Below, piece after piece: positions 1 through 7,585 of a stretch of DNA of 24,553 bases. The position numbers were made by a program, and so were the translations under genes. The number at the start of each line of letters is the position of its first letter. Positions within the stretch are counted from its first letter, which is position 1. A model generated the notes under the pieces. It was not told the DNA's origin and made no database searches. It saw only the letters and a program-made list of their open reading frames with translations. The stretch is from an uncultured Eubacteriales bacterium (lineage in GTDB: Bacteria > Bacillota > Clostridia > Peptostreptococcales > Anaerovoracaceae). Where the stretch lies: contig URGK01000038.1 in the NCBI GenBank assembly GCA_900547295.1, positions 1 to 24,553 of the forward strand, written 5' to 3'.

Positions 1-1
1 A

Positions 2-2611
2 TTTCAGGCTTGGGAAAGTGACAGTACCTTGCCAGGTACAGCAGGAAGATATTATCTGACAAAAGATGTTATGATAAGTGAAACTTGGCAGCCTGCTGAT
101 GGTACTGTACTGTGCCTGAATGGGAAGACGATTACAGGAGCTAAAGATAAGAATGTAATAAAAATGTCCGGAGCATTTACTTTAACTGACTGTGCAGAAG
201 TATGCGGAAGTATTACTGGTGGCAGTCGCGGGGTATATGTTGATACTGGAAAAACATTCAATATGTATAACGGGCTTATAAAAGGAAATGGCAATGGCAG
301 CGGCGTTTATGCGGTAAGCGATTTCAATATGTATAGTGGTGTTATAAAAGAGAACAAGAGAGGCGTATATATAAGTACTGATGGTAGTTTTAATATGTAT
401 GGCGGAAGCATTATAAAAAATAGAAGTGCGCTATTAGATGGCGTAGGCGTAATGCGTGATGGGGGACGCTTCACTGTCAGTGGCAACGTGCAGATAACAG
501 GCAATTTAAAAGGAACTGAGGCTAATAATGTATGCTGTAGTAGAGAATTGACAATTAGTATTGGTGACGAACTTGATGAAAAAGCACAGATAGGTTTGAA
601 ACAGCCGTCAAGAGATGGAGCAACAAGCATTGTAGACGCAAATAATAGAGACTACAGCAAGTGCTTTACAGCGGATGATGCAGGTATTGAAATTCGCTAT
701 AGTCAGACTACTAAAAGATTATATTTCAGCACATTATTGCCTCAGGAAGGTTTTAATTTTGCTTCTGATACTTTGCCTGCACAGTATGGTGACAGTGTTA
801 AAAACCAGTTAAACGGAGTGGTTGATGGAGATAAAGTAACTTATTCAAGCAATAATCCTACTGTTGCAAGCGTTGACAGGAATACAGGTGACGTGACTAT
901 TGTTGGTGAAGGAAAAACTGTAATTAAGGCGATTAAAAAGAATAAAGATCCTGAGAGGCAGAATTACCGCGCATATTATACCCTGACTGTAAACAAGAGA
1001 ACAGCAGTTGCAGACGACTTTACTTTTACGCCTCCTGCACATTTAGTCTATGACGGCAGTGCCAAGGTTGCACAGGTTGCTTTAGACAGCAAATATACAG
1101 GCTGTGGCGCTGTTACTGTTAAATATTGTAAAGCTGACAGTGAAGTAACTGAAGTAAAGAATGCAGGTGAATATACAGTTAAGGTTGACGTTGCAGAGGG
1201 AGAGAATTTTAACAGTGTTAATAATCTGGTGGTTGGTACATTTACTGTAGCTGCAAAGCCACTTGCAGAAGATATGATTGCAGATATACCTTCACAGACA
1301 TATACCAGCAATGCGATTACACCGGTGGTTACTGTAACTGACGGAGGCAAGACACTGGTTGAAGGTACTGATTATGATGTTACATATGAAATAAAGCCTG
1401 ACAGTACAGGTACTTTAAGTGAAAATAAGCCGATTGGCACAGGTACATATAATGTTATTATTACAGGTAAAGGCAACTACAGCGGAGAGATAACAAAGAC
1501 CTTCGTTATAGATAAGGCTGATCCTTCTTACAGTGTTCCGGGAGATCTTAATGCTACATACGGTGATAAGCTTTCAGCAGTGACACTTCCTAACAACTGG
1601 TCATGGATGAACCCTGATGATACAGTTGGAAATGTGACAGCATATGGCAGCAGCAATACGCATAAGGCAAAATATACTCCTGCTGATACAGACAATTACA
1701 ATGTGATTGAGAATATAGAGGTTCCTGTTAAAGTATCAGCTAAACAGGAAGCAGATGTTATCGCACCTGAAATCAGGGTACTGGCAGGTGAGAGCAGGGA
1801 AGTTGATTTGAGCAGCTATAAAAAGAATGACATGGATAAAATAGGTAGTGCGCACACATATGATAATGTTTTTGACAGAAGTATTCCGCCGCATAAGGTA
1901 CAGGACAAGGAGATGGTTGGATTTACAGTCAAGAGCGATGCTGCTGCAGGTGATAGCGGAATAATTACTGTAGGTGTTGACTCTGCTGACGGCAATACAT
2001 ACTATGACATAAAGTTTAAAGTAACTGTTCGCTCTAAATCCTCCGGCGGTACATATAAACCACCGGTACAGAAGCCTTCCATTACTGCAGGAGAGGGTTT
2101 TAAGGCAGAATTAAGCAGTGACGGTACTAAGGCAACTATCACTGTAGAAGAAGGCTACGAGATAGTTGACGTCCTTGTTAACGGTATTTCCAAAGGCAAG
2201 GTTACAGAAATCACAGGCCTTAAAACAGGCGATACAATAGAGGTAAAAACAGAGAAAAAACAGACTGAGCCTGTCAAACCCGCTGATAACAAGCATATAA
2301 TCAGGGGAGTTAAAAACACAGAGATTGAACTTGAAATAACTGTGAATAAGGATGGAAACATCGTGATTAAGTGGAAGAAATCAAAGGGCTACAGGGTAGA
2401 CGGCTTTGAAATTCTGCGTGCAGTTAAAAAGAACGGAAAGTACAGTAAGATATATACTACTAAGAGCGGTAAGGCTTCCAGAATTGTAAATGCTAAAAAT
2501 CTGAAAGACGGTAAGAGATATTACTATAAGGTTAGAGGTGTGCGTACAATAGACGGCAAGAAATACTATACTGAGTGGTCTAATATTGAGTCGGAAAAGG
2601 TGAATAAGTAA
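2..2611 (+). CDS. Large secreted/surface protein with beta-helix, Ig-like and Fn3-like modules (5' end outside window)
   Basis: The reading frame is open from the first bases of the window, so the true start and any signal peptide lie upstream; the TTG at base 29 is not a convincing start. The visible part begins with a segment typical of Clostridial surface proteins (AWESDSTLPG, then LCLNGKTITG). Next come short repeats built on FNMYxGxIKxN (about bases 260-430), which suggest a right-handed beta-helix. A group-2 bacterial Ig-like segment follows (SSNNPTVASVD, bases about 750-990), then MBG-like repeats (bases about 1000-1740). A lysine-rich fibronectin-III-like domain ends the protein (bases about 2290-2611, GFEILRAVKKNGKYSKIY). 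No LPxTG motif or hydrophobic tail is present; the protein ends VNK. A role in adhesion or carbohydrate binding is inference only. A hairpin terminator lies just after the stop. Confidence 0.8.
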   Translation, partial: FQAWESDSTLPGTAGRYYLTKDVMISETWQPADGTVLCLNGKTITGAKDKNVIKMSGAFTLTDCAEVCGSITGGSRGVYVDTGKTFNMYNGLIKGNGNGSGVYAVSDFNMYSGVIKENKRGVYISTDGSFNMYGGSIIKNRSALLDGVGVMRDGGRFTVSGNVQITGNLKGTEANNVCCSRELTISIGDELDEKAQIGLKQPSRDGATSIVDANNRDYSKCFTADDAGIEIRYSQTTKRLYFSTLLPQEGFNFASDTLPAQYGDSVKNQLNGVVDGDKVTYSSNNPTVASVDRNTGDVTIVGEGKTVIKAIKKNKDPERQNYRAYYTLTVNKRTAVADDFTFTPPAHLVYDGSAKVAQVALDSKYTGCGAVTVKYCKADSEVTEVKNAGEYTVKVDVAEGENFNSVNNLVVGTFTVAAKPLAEDMIADIPSQTYTSNAITPVVTVTDGGKTLVEGTDYDVTYEIKPDSTGTLSENKPIGTGTYNVIITGKGNYSGEITKTFVIDKADPSYSVPGDLNATYGDKLSAVTLPNNWSWMNPDDTVGNVTAYGSSNTHKAKYTPADTDNYNVIENIEVPVKVSAKQEADVIAPEIRVLAGESREVDLSSYKKNDMDKIGSAHTYDNVFDRSIPPHKVQDKEMVGFTVKSDAAAGDSGIITVGVDSADGNTYYDIKFKVTVRSKSSGGTYKPPVQKPSITAGEGFKAELSSDGTKATITVEEGYEIVDVLVNGISKGKVTEITGLKTGDTIEVKTEKKQTEPVKPADNKHIIRGVKNTEIELEITVNKDGNIVIKWKKSKGYRVDGFEILRAVKKNGKYSKIYTTKSGKASRIVNAKNLKDGKRYYYKVRGVRTIDGKKYYTEWSNIESEKVNK

Positions 2612-2627
2612 ATAACCTGAACAAGGT

Positions 2628-2652
2628 GGGCGGTCGTATGACCGCCTATTTG
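2628..2652 (+). terminator. Intrinsic terminator after the surface-protein gene
   Basis: GGCGGTC (2629-2635) and GACCGCC (2640-2646) form a perfect 7-bp stem around the loop GTAT, followed by the weak T-rich tail TATTTGT. It starts 17 bases after the stop codon. The T tract is short, so termination may be incomplete. Confidence 0.65.
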
Positions 2653-2710
2653 TGTGATTGTATACAAAAACCTAAAAAATATATAAAAATGCATTTTATA
2701 GAAAATATGG

Positions 2711-2739
2711 TTGACTGATGTAAATAAGCCTCGTATAAT
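2711..2739 (+). promoter_or_regulatory. Sigma-A-type promoter upstream of the Rpn pseudogene
   Basis: TTGACT (2711-2716) and a perfect TATAAT (2734-2739) are separated by 17 bp. It points into the decayed Rpn-family gene and is better preserved than the gene itself. Confidence 0.65.
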
Positions 2740-2769
2740 TATATGTAATAAGACAACTCAGAACTTGTA

Positions 2770-2784
2770 ATATACGACGTATAT
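2770..2784. promoter_or_regulatory. 15-bp palindrome downstream of the promoter
   Basis: ATATACG-A-CGTATAT is a perfect 7+1+7 inverted repeat about 30 bp past the -10 box. It could be an operator or a remnant; the sequence is AT-rich, so chance is possible. Confidence 0.35.
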
Positions 2785-2811
2785 GATATATAACTAAGGG
2801 AGACAACAGTA

Positions 2812-3465
2812 GATGAAGCATATAAGATAATTCTTGAAATCATTCTTGAAAAGGAAATCAACTTTAAAGGAGAACCTATTGCAGAGAATGAGAAGCGAAA
2901 GGAGCTTCCGGGCAAAATAGCAAGGCTTGATGTATGCGCCATAGGTGATGACGACACAGTTTACAACGCCGAAGTGCAGAAAGTCCCGATATGCCGTAGA
3001 GTGCCACACGCTAAAGCGTTGCACTCCTGACAGGGGACTTACCAGCGGCTCATACTTCGCCAGGTCAAGTCTCCCAATATGCACAAGCGTATGAGATATT
3101 ACGGCGCATTAATGACAAGCAAGCTGCTGCCGGAGGGAACAATAGACTATAACAAGTTAAATAACTTGTGTATGATAGTAATAGCGGGCTTTGACATGGG
3201 CGGAGAAGGAAAATACCGCTACACAGTACGCAGAATGTATGAGGGCTATCCTGACAAAGAGGTATATGACGGAGAAGTAATCCTCTATCTTATATACCAA
3301 AGGTAAAGACACTGAGGGAGTAAGCGATGGGCTTATAGCTATGCTTGAATAACAACTGATGACAAGGCATTGTCATCAGGATATGATAGGATAATCAGAC
3401 TTAACGAGATAGTAGCGTCCATTAAAGCAATTGATGAGATTGGAGTGAAGTATATGAACGCATAA
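2812..3465 (+). pseudogene. Decayed Rpn/PD-(D/E)XK family nuclease-transposase gene
   Basis: Conceptual translation across three frames gives a recognisable protein of the Rpn (recombination-promoting nuclease, PDDEXK transposase-like) family. The segments are EAYKIILEIILEKEI, ELPGKIARLDVCA and DDTVYNAEVQ (nuclease core with the D...ExQ motif) at 2812-2983; then MHKRMRYYGALM, AGFDMGGEGKYRYTVRRMYEG and DGEVILYL at 3079-3290; then YTKGKDTEGVSDGLIAMLE in another frame to 3349; then SGYDRIIRLNEIVASIKA to the stop at 3465. The gene lacks about 30 N-terminal residues and any start. It has an in-frame TGA at 3028-3030 inside a roughly 90-bp extra segment, a frameshift near 3290 and another, with a stop, at 3350-3358. 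Such genes are mobile, repetitive and often dead. The promoter upstream still looks intact. Confidence 0.8.
2981..3082 (+). repeat. Hairpin-bearing segment between imperfect direct repeats, interrupting the Rpn gene
   Basis: The Rpn reading is interrupted between AEVQ and MHKRMRYYG by a segment that does not fit the family. It is bounded by similar sequences: AAGTCCCGATATGC (2981-2994) and AAGTCTCCCAATATGC (3067-3082). Inside is a hairpin, GAGTGC (2999-3004) with GCACTC (3021-3026), enclosing ACGCT/AGCGT. The segment keeps the frame but brings in a TGA. It may be a small palindromic mobile element or an imperfect tandem duplication. Confidence 0.45.
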
Positions 3466-3751
3466 TATTCCCCGCGGCAAGCGCAGTAACCATATGCTAT
3501 ATAATAGTGGCGGCTCTGTGCGTATGGGAGGATTACAAGACTTGCAGGATATTTCAGAACCAGCCGGTTCAACATATTCGGCTCATACGGGCTTGTGCAG
3601 GAAGCAGTCCTTTGTGTGCATATTCCTATGGATAAATATGTCACATACTGCTAAAATAGTAGGACTCATATGGCTGGGAATAGGAATAATAGTTCTTGCA
3701 ATACAGACTAAAGGCTTCAGGAAGCTTCCTCCTGAAATGGAACTTGAATAA
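3466..3751 (+). pseudogene. Remnant of a membrane transporter gene, possibly EamA/RarD-like
   Basis: No single frame gives a full protein, but the pieces look like a multi-spanning permease read in shifting frames. They are AVTICYIIVAALCVWEDYKT (about 3478-3540), AGYFRTSRFNIFGSYGLV in another frame (about 3540-3600), and a C-terminal VGLIWLGIGIIVLAIQTKG (about 3660-3720) ending at the TAA before the terminator. The order (helix, FGxYGL, last helix ending in a basic tail) recalls RarD-type EamA transporters from memory, with an internal deletion. An open frame from 3494 to 3751 exists but its middle is not protein-like. The family call is tentative; the claim of decay is firmer. Confidence 0.4.
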
Positions 3752-3760
3752 TCACATTAA

Positions 3761-3786
3761 AGTCTGCTTTTCCGGCAGGCTTTTTT
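3761..3786 (+). terminator. Intrinsic terminator
   Basis: AGTCTGC (3761-3767) pairs with GCAGGCT (3775-3781, one G-T pair), followed by five more T residues. It closes the decayed transporter gene and separates it from the MFS gene. Confidence 0.8.
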
Positions 3787-3787
3787 C

Positions 3788-3817
3788 TTGACCGCAGGTA
3801 AATTTCAGGTATAGAAT
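3788..3817 (+). promoter_or_regulatory. Promoter candidate for the MFS gene
   Basis: TTGACC (3788-3793), an 18-bp spacer and TAGAAT (3812-3817). It lies directly after the terminator and 46 bp before the MFS start codon. Confidence 0.5.
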
Positions 3818-3825
3818 TACATATG

Positions 3826-3840
3826 CAGATATAATATCTG
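3826..3840. promoter_or_regulatory. Perfect 15-bp palindrome, operator candidate for the MFS gene
   Basis: CAGATAT-A-ATATCTG is a perfect 7+1+7 inverted repeat. It starts 9 bp past the predicted -10 box, so it covers the expected transcription start, where a repressor could block expression. No regulator gene is adjacent. Confidence 0.45.
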
Positions 3841-3862
3841 AAATGGAGGCAATAATAGATTT

Positions 3863-5272
3863 ATGAGCGGATTTGACAAAAAACAGAAAGCTACGGTAAG
3901 CGTAGCTGTGATTACATCATTTATAACCACATTTACAGGCAGCGCGCTTAACCTTTCCATACCTGCGCTTAATCAGGAATTTGCGGTGAGCGCTGCGGCC
4001 ATAGGCTGGATTGTGACAGGCTATATGCTGACACTGGCGGTGCTTACTGTGCCCTTTGGAAGAATAGCGGATCTGACATCCAGAAAAAAGATACTCGAAA
4101 CGGGCATATTCATATTTATGGTGTGCGCTGTGCTGGCGGCTTTTTCGTGGAAACTCTGGATACTGCTTGCTTTAAGGATTATGCAGGGAGTGGGAGCTGC
4201 GATGATATTTTCTACAAACCATGCAATTCTGATCAGCGCATTTCCGGAAAGCGAGAGAGGAAAAGTTCTGGGCTATGCGCTGGCTTCAACATATGTCGGA
4301 CTTGCGGCCGGGCCTGTAATCGGCGGCGTTATAAATCACTATCTGGGCTGGCGGTTTATCTTTGCATTTATTGCTGCTGTAAGCTTTGTTTCGTGGTTTA
4401 CCGCATGGAGAAAGCTTCCCGAAAAATCGGGAGAAAAGACAGAGGGTGGCAGCTTTGACATTGCAGGCAACGTGCTGTTTGTACTGATGATATTCGGATT
4501 TATGTTTGGTCTTTCAACCTTTTCGACAATCAGATACACATGGCTTATGATTGCGGCAGGTATAGGGCTTGGCGCTGTCTTTGTGATACATGAAAGCAGG
4601 ATACAAAATCCTGTGATTAAGGTGGGGCTTTTCAGAAACAGTCTTGCATACTCGCTTTCAAATACGGCTACATTTTTAAATTATGGAGCTACCTTTGCGA
4701 TAAGCTATCTTCTGTCAATATATCTTCAGTCTGTAATGGGATATACCTCGCAGACGGCGGGATTGATACTTATAGTTCAGCCGCTTATAATGGCGGTGCT
4801 GTCGCCGTATATGGGCAGACTTTCGGACAGAATATCGCCGTTTAAGCTTGCAACATTAGGCATGGGGCTTTGCACAGCAGGTCTGTTTATGCTGATATTC
4901 ACAGGTGAGGACAGCGGACTATGGTATATAATCATGGTGCTTGCAGTTACGGGGCTTGGATTTGCCATCTTCTCATCACCTAATACCAATGCTGTAATGT
5001 CACTTGTCGAAAAGGAGGACTACGGAGTTGCGACCTCAATACTTGCGACTATGAGGTCTATGGGGCATACCACCAGCATGGCGGTGATAACTCTGGTGGT
5101 GGGTATGTATATGGGCACATCATCACTTGCGGATGCGGAGCCTGCGCTATTGATAAAGACCATTCGCACTCTGTTTATAATATTTACGGCGATGTGCGTG
5201 GTGGGAGTGTTCTTTTCCATGGGCAGGAGAAGCGGAGATAAAAAGAAAAATGTGAAACAGGACTCTTTGTGA
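3863..5272 (+). CDS. MFS transporter, DHA2 (EmrB/QacA-like) drug efflux family
   Basis: A 469-residue integral membrane protein that probably exports drugs or metabolites in exchange for protons. MFS signatures are visible: motif A GRIADLTSRKK near residues 66-76, motif B LRIMQGVGAAM near 103-113, and the motif C/antiporter region STYVGLAAGPVIGG near 143-156. DHA2-type hydrophobic segments continue to the end, and a basic tail (RRSGDKKKNVK) follows the last helix. The length matches 14-helix DHA2 members. The ATG at 3863 is preceded by GGAGG at 3845-3849, a rather long 13-nt spacing. The gene stands alone with its own promoter and palindrome. The substrate cannot be told from sequence. Confidence 0.88.
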   Translation: MSGFDKKQKATVSVAVITSFITTFTGSALNLSIPALNQEFAVSAAAIGWIVTGYMLTLAVLTVPFGRIADLTSRKKILETGIFIFMVCAVLAAFSWKLWILLALRIMQGVGAAMIFSTNHAILISAFPESERGKVLGYALASTYVGLAAGPVIGGVINHYLGWRFIFAFIAAVSFVSWFTAWRKLPEKSGEKTEGGSFDIAGNVLFVLMIFGFMFGLSTFSTIRYTWLMIAAGIGLGAVFVIHESRIQNPVIKVGLFRNSLAYSLSNTATFLNYGATFAISYLLSIYLQSVMGYTSQTAGLILIVQPLIMAVLSPYMGRLSDRISPFKLATLGMGLCTAGLFMLIFTGEDSGLWYIIMVLAVTGLGFAIFSSPNTNAVMSLVEKEDYGVATSILATMRSMGHTTSMAVITLVVGMYMGTSSLADAEPALLIKTIRTLFIIFTAMCVVGVFFSMGRRSGDKKKNVKQDSL

Positions 5273-5295
5273 TTTAGCCGTAAACAGAGTTCTGC

Positions 5296-5324
5296 TTGAA
5301 TATTGGTAGGCAATGCCGTATAAT
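5296..5324 (+). promoter_or_regulatory. Promoter of the antitoxin-Fic operon
   Basis: TTGAAT (5296-5301), a 17-bp spacer and a perfect TATAAT (5319-5324). A strong AGGAGGAGG ribosome binding site (5332-5340) follows, 7 nt before the ATG at 5348, so the leader is very short. Confidence 0.75.
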
Positions 5325-5347
5325 ATAGAGTAGGAGGAGGTCAGAAT

Positions 5348-5707
5348 ATGAGTATAAAAGAACTTAGAATTCAGACAGGGCTTAGTCAGAGTAAATTTGC
5401 GCATATGTTTGACATTCCGGTATCCACTCTTAAGGACTGGGAACATGAGAGAAGAAATCCACCTGCATATGTTATAAATATGATAAGAACCATTCTTGAA
5501 ATGAGAGGAGTCATCATTAATGATAATTCCATTGATTTTTGTGAAATCCGAAGAAAAAGAGTTGAAAGGGCAATGGCAATAGTTTTAACAGCCACAGACG
5601 GTCCGGACGAGATTTTTATGGAAGCATTGGAGTCGTATATAGCAGGGGAAATAACTATGGAAGAACTTGAAGTCCGGGTGGACAGACTTGAGTATCTGGG
5701 AGTGTAG
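5348..5707 (+). CDS. HTH-type antitoxin with VbhA-like C-terminus, partner of Fic
   Basis: A 119-residue protein. Residues 1-55 form an XRE-like helix-turn-helix (LRIQTGLSQSKFAHMFDIP, then STLKDWEHERRNPP), suggesting DNA binding and autoregulation. The C-terminal part, from about residue 66, ends in a helical stretch (ALESYIAGEITMEELEVRV) resembling VbhA-type antitoxins, which insert an inhibitory helix into the Fic active site. The usual inhibitory motif (S/T)xxxE(G/N) is not clear; the nearest is ATDG. It lies 3 nt upstream of the Fic gene, which supports the pairing. Many VbhA-type antitoxins are small and lack an HTH, so this is a two-domain version. Antitoxin function is inferred from context and weak similarity. 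Confidence 0.72.
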   Translation: MSIKELRIQTGLSQSKFAHMFDIPVSTLKDWEHERRNPPAYVINMIRTILEMRGVIINDNSIDFCEIRRKRVERAMAIVLTATDGPDEIFMEALESYIAGEITMEELEVRVDRLEYLGV

Positions 5708-5710
5708 AAT

Positions 5711-6418
5711 ATGAATGGCGGACAATATTGCTATCCTGACAATGATGTGTTGATTAACAAATATAATATTCATAATAAAGAATTGCTTCAGAAACTGGAA
5801 ATACAAAAAGTGACGGTAAAGCTGCTGGGACTTGACATTAATCCCAAAAGAATAAAAGCCACTTTTGATACAAAGCATCTTCAGGCGGTTCATAAATATC
5901 TTTTTGGAGATATCTATGAATGGGCAGGTGAATTTCGTGAGGAAAACTTTTTCAAAAGCGAAAGAGTTTTATCGGGAGGCTCGGCAGAATATGCAGATTA
6001 CAGGCAGATAAAGCTAAGACTTAACAATCTGTTTGAAAAATATAACAGAATAAAATGGAGCAAAGAAATCGGTTTAGAAAATGCTGTTTCTGATTTTTTT
6101 CTGGAACTATGGAGTATTCACCCGTTCAGAGAAGGTAATACCAGAACCTGCGTAACATTTTTATGGCATTATCTTAAATTTAAGGGAATAGAGTTTTGTG
6201 TGGAGCTTATCCGCAACAATCCTATGTATGTCAGAGATTCTTTAGTTATGGCGAATTATGACCGAAAAGAGTATCTTCAGAAGATTATTTCTGACGCACT
6301 TAATTGTTTGTCAACCACAGAAGAATATCAGGAATCAGGAGAAGAGAAAGCAGAGCAGTATCGGATTGCAGAATCCGGATATCAGGCATTTCGAGACAGA
6401 TATTCAATACGCAAATGA
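5711..6418 (+). CDS. Fic family protein (predicted AMPylating toxin)
   Basis: A 235-residue protein. The Fic core is clear: HKYLFGDIYEWAGEFRE at residues 61-77, a flap-like segment NFFKSE, and the Fic motif HPFREGNTRTCV at 137-148. Present are the catalytic His137, the metal-binding Glu141, Asn143 and Arg145. The canonical motif HxFx(D/E)GNxRxxR ends in a second Arg that contacts ATP phosphates; here position 148 is Val. This could change activity or substrate, or simply mark a Clostridial subfamily. Fic enzymes usually transfer AMP to hydroxyl groups on target proteins such as gyrase, which is known for the family and not shown here. GGGAG at 5698-5702 is its ribosome binding site, overlapping the end of the antitoxin gene. 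A terminator follows 30 nt after the stop. Confidence 0.85.
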   Translation: MNGGQYCYPDNDVLINKYNIHNKELLQKLEIQKVTVKLLGLDINPKRIKATFDTKHLQAVHKYLFGDIYEWAGEFREENFFKSERVLSGGSAEYADYRQIKLRLNNLFEKYNRIKWSKEIGLENAVSDFFLELWSIHPFREGNTRTCVTFLWHYLKFKGIEFCVELIRNNPMYVRDSLVMANYDRKEYLQKIISDALNCLSTTEEYQESGEEKAEQYRIAESGYQAFRDRYSIRK

Positions 6419-6450
6419 ACAACCGGGCAACCGGAATACGAGTGCATTTT

Positions 6451-6479
6451 GAGCGGATTTTTTTCTGCTCTGTTTTTTT
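6451..6479 (+). terminator. Intrinsic terminator after fic
   Basis: GAGCGGA (6451-6457) pairs with TCTGCTC (6464-6470, one G-T pair) across a six-T loop, followed by TGTTTTTTT. It separates the toxin-antitoxin unit from the plsX operon. Confidence 0.8.
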
Positions 6480-6506
6480 GCGCACTTTCCCTTTGAAAAT
6501 TGCAAT

Positions 6507-6535
6507 TTGACCGCACTTATGGTATTATGTAGTTT
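6507..6535 (+). promoter_or_regulatory. Weak promoter candidate for the plsX operon
   Basis: TTGACC (6507-6512) is a fair -35 box, but the hexamer 17 bp downstream (TAGTTT) is a poor -10; TATAGT at 6537-6542 is better but too far away. A promoter must lie in 6480-6577 because a terminator precedes it. No clear FapR operator is seen. Confidence 0.3.
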
Positions 6536-6577
6536 GTATAGTTAGATGTAATTTTAGGAAAGCAAGGTAGATGTATT

Positions 6578-7585
6578 ATGAGAATTATACTGGACGGAAT
6601 GGGCGGAGACAATGCCCCTCTGGAAATAGTTAAGGGAGCAGTTGAAGCCTCCTCAAAAATTGATCATCAGATAGTAATTGTAGGCAGAGAAGACGAAATC
6701 AACGCCGAGCTTGCAAAATACAATTATGATGAGAGTAAAATACAAGTAGTGCATGCCTCTGAAGTAATAGAAAACGAAGACTCACCTGTCAAAGCCATCA
6801 GAAGAAAAACAGATTCCTCTATGGTAAAGGGTCTTACAATGCTCAAAGACGGTGAGGGTGACCTGTTTATATCAGCGGGAAACACAGGCGCATATATGGC
6901 GGGAAGCCTGTTTATACTGGGCAGAATACCGGGAATAGACAGACCTGCAATATCAAGTATATACCCTATAGCCGGCGGAGCCTTGCCGTCAATCATAGTT
7001 GATGCGGGAGCAAACTCCGAATGCAGACCGTCAAACCTGCTGGAATTTGCAATAATGGGCAGCCTGTATATGGAAAAAGTAATGGACAGAAAAAACGCAA
7101 GAGTAGGTCTTGTTAATCTGGGCGTCGAAGAAAACAAAGGCACAACAGTAACAAAAGCAGCCCACAAGCTGCTGAAAGAAGCCGATCTCAACTTTATAGG
7201 CAATGTAGAGGCAAGAGATGTCCCTAAGGGAGCCTGCGACGTTATAGTGTGCGACGGCTTTACAGGCAATATAATTCTCAAGCTGACAGAGGGCTTTGCA
7301 TGGAACCTGCTCAAGACAATGAAAAAGAAATTCACAGACGGACTTTCAGCCAAAATGGGAGCAGTGCTTCTTGCAGGCAAGGTTAAGGAAATCAAAGACG
7401 AATTTGACTATTCCGAATACGGCGGAGCGCCGATACTGGGAGTAAACGGACACGTAATCAAAATCCACGGCTCATCGGGGGCAACAGCGGTTAAGAACGC
7501 TATAATCAAAGGTATTCCTTATGCGCAGGAGAACGTTGTAGGCAGAATTACTTCTGCAATGGAGGGAGTAGACGTTGAAGAGTAG
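6578..7585 (+). CDS. plsX: Phosphate acyltransferase PlsX
   Basis: A 335-residue soluble enzyme that converts acyl-ACP and phosphate to acyl-phosphate, the acyl donor for PlsY in phosphatidic acid synthesis. It opens MRIILDGMGGDNAP, the family's N-terminal signature, and holds SAGNTGAYMAGSLF, IVDAGANSECRP and VCDGFTGNIILKLTEG in the usual order. Length is normal. The gene starts the housekeeping operon, and PlsY and GpsA are encoded in the same operon about 6.5 kb downstream, so the whole acyl-phosphate route to acyl-glycerol-3-phosphate is grouped here. Its last 11 bases overlap the start of rnc. acpP, which often sits between plsX and rnc, is absent. Confidence 0.95.
   Translation: MRIILDGMGGDNAPLEIVKGAVEASSKIDHQIVIVGREDEINAELAKYNYDESKIQVVHASEVIENEDSPVKAIRRKTDSSMVKGLTMLKDGEGDLFISAGNTGAYMAGSLFILGRIPGIDRPAISSIYPIAGGALPSIIVDAGANSECRPSNLLEFAIMGSLYMEKVMDRKNARVGLVNLGVEENKGTTVTKAAHKLLKEADLNFIGNVEARDVPKGACDVIVCDGFTGNIILKLTEGFAWNLLKTMKKKFTDGLSAKMGAVLLAGKVKEIKDEFDYSEYGGAPILGVNGHVIKIHGSSGATAVKNAIIKGIPYAQENVVGRITSAMEGVDVEE

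Noticed and set aside
2..2611. Surface protein start at TTG 29
   Set aside because: The frame is open and family-like upstream to the window edge and no ribosome binding site precedes it, so the gene is simply cut by the window.
3339..3644. 101-codon minus-strand frame
   Set aside because: Antisense to two decayed plus-strand genes; no homology recognised.
3494..3751. 85-codon plus-strand open frame as an intact small protein
   Set aside because: Its middle is not protein-like and transporter-like pieces occur in other frames, so it is better seen as a decayed gene.
6724..7395. 223-codon minus-strand open frame
   Set aside because: Shadow of plsX; no independent features.
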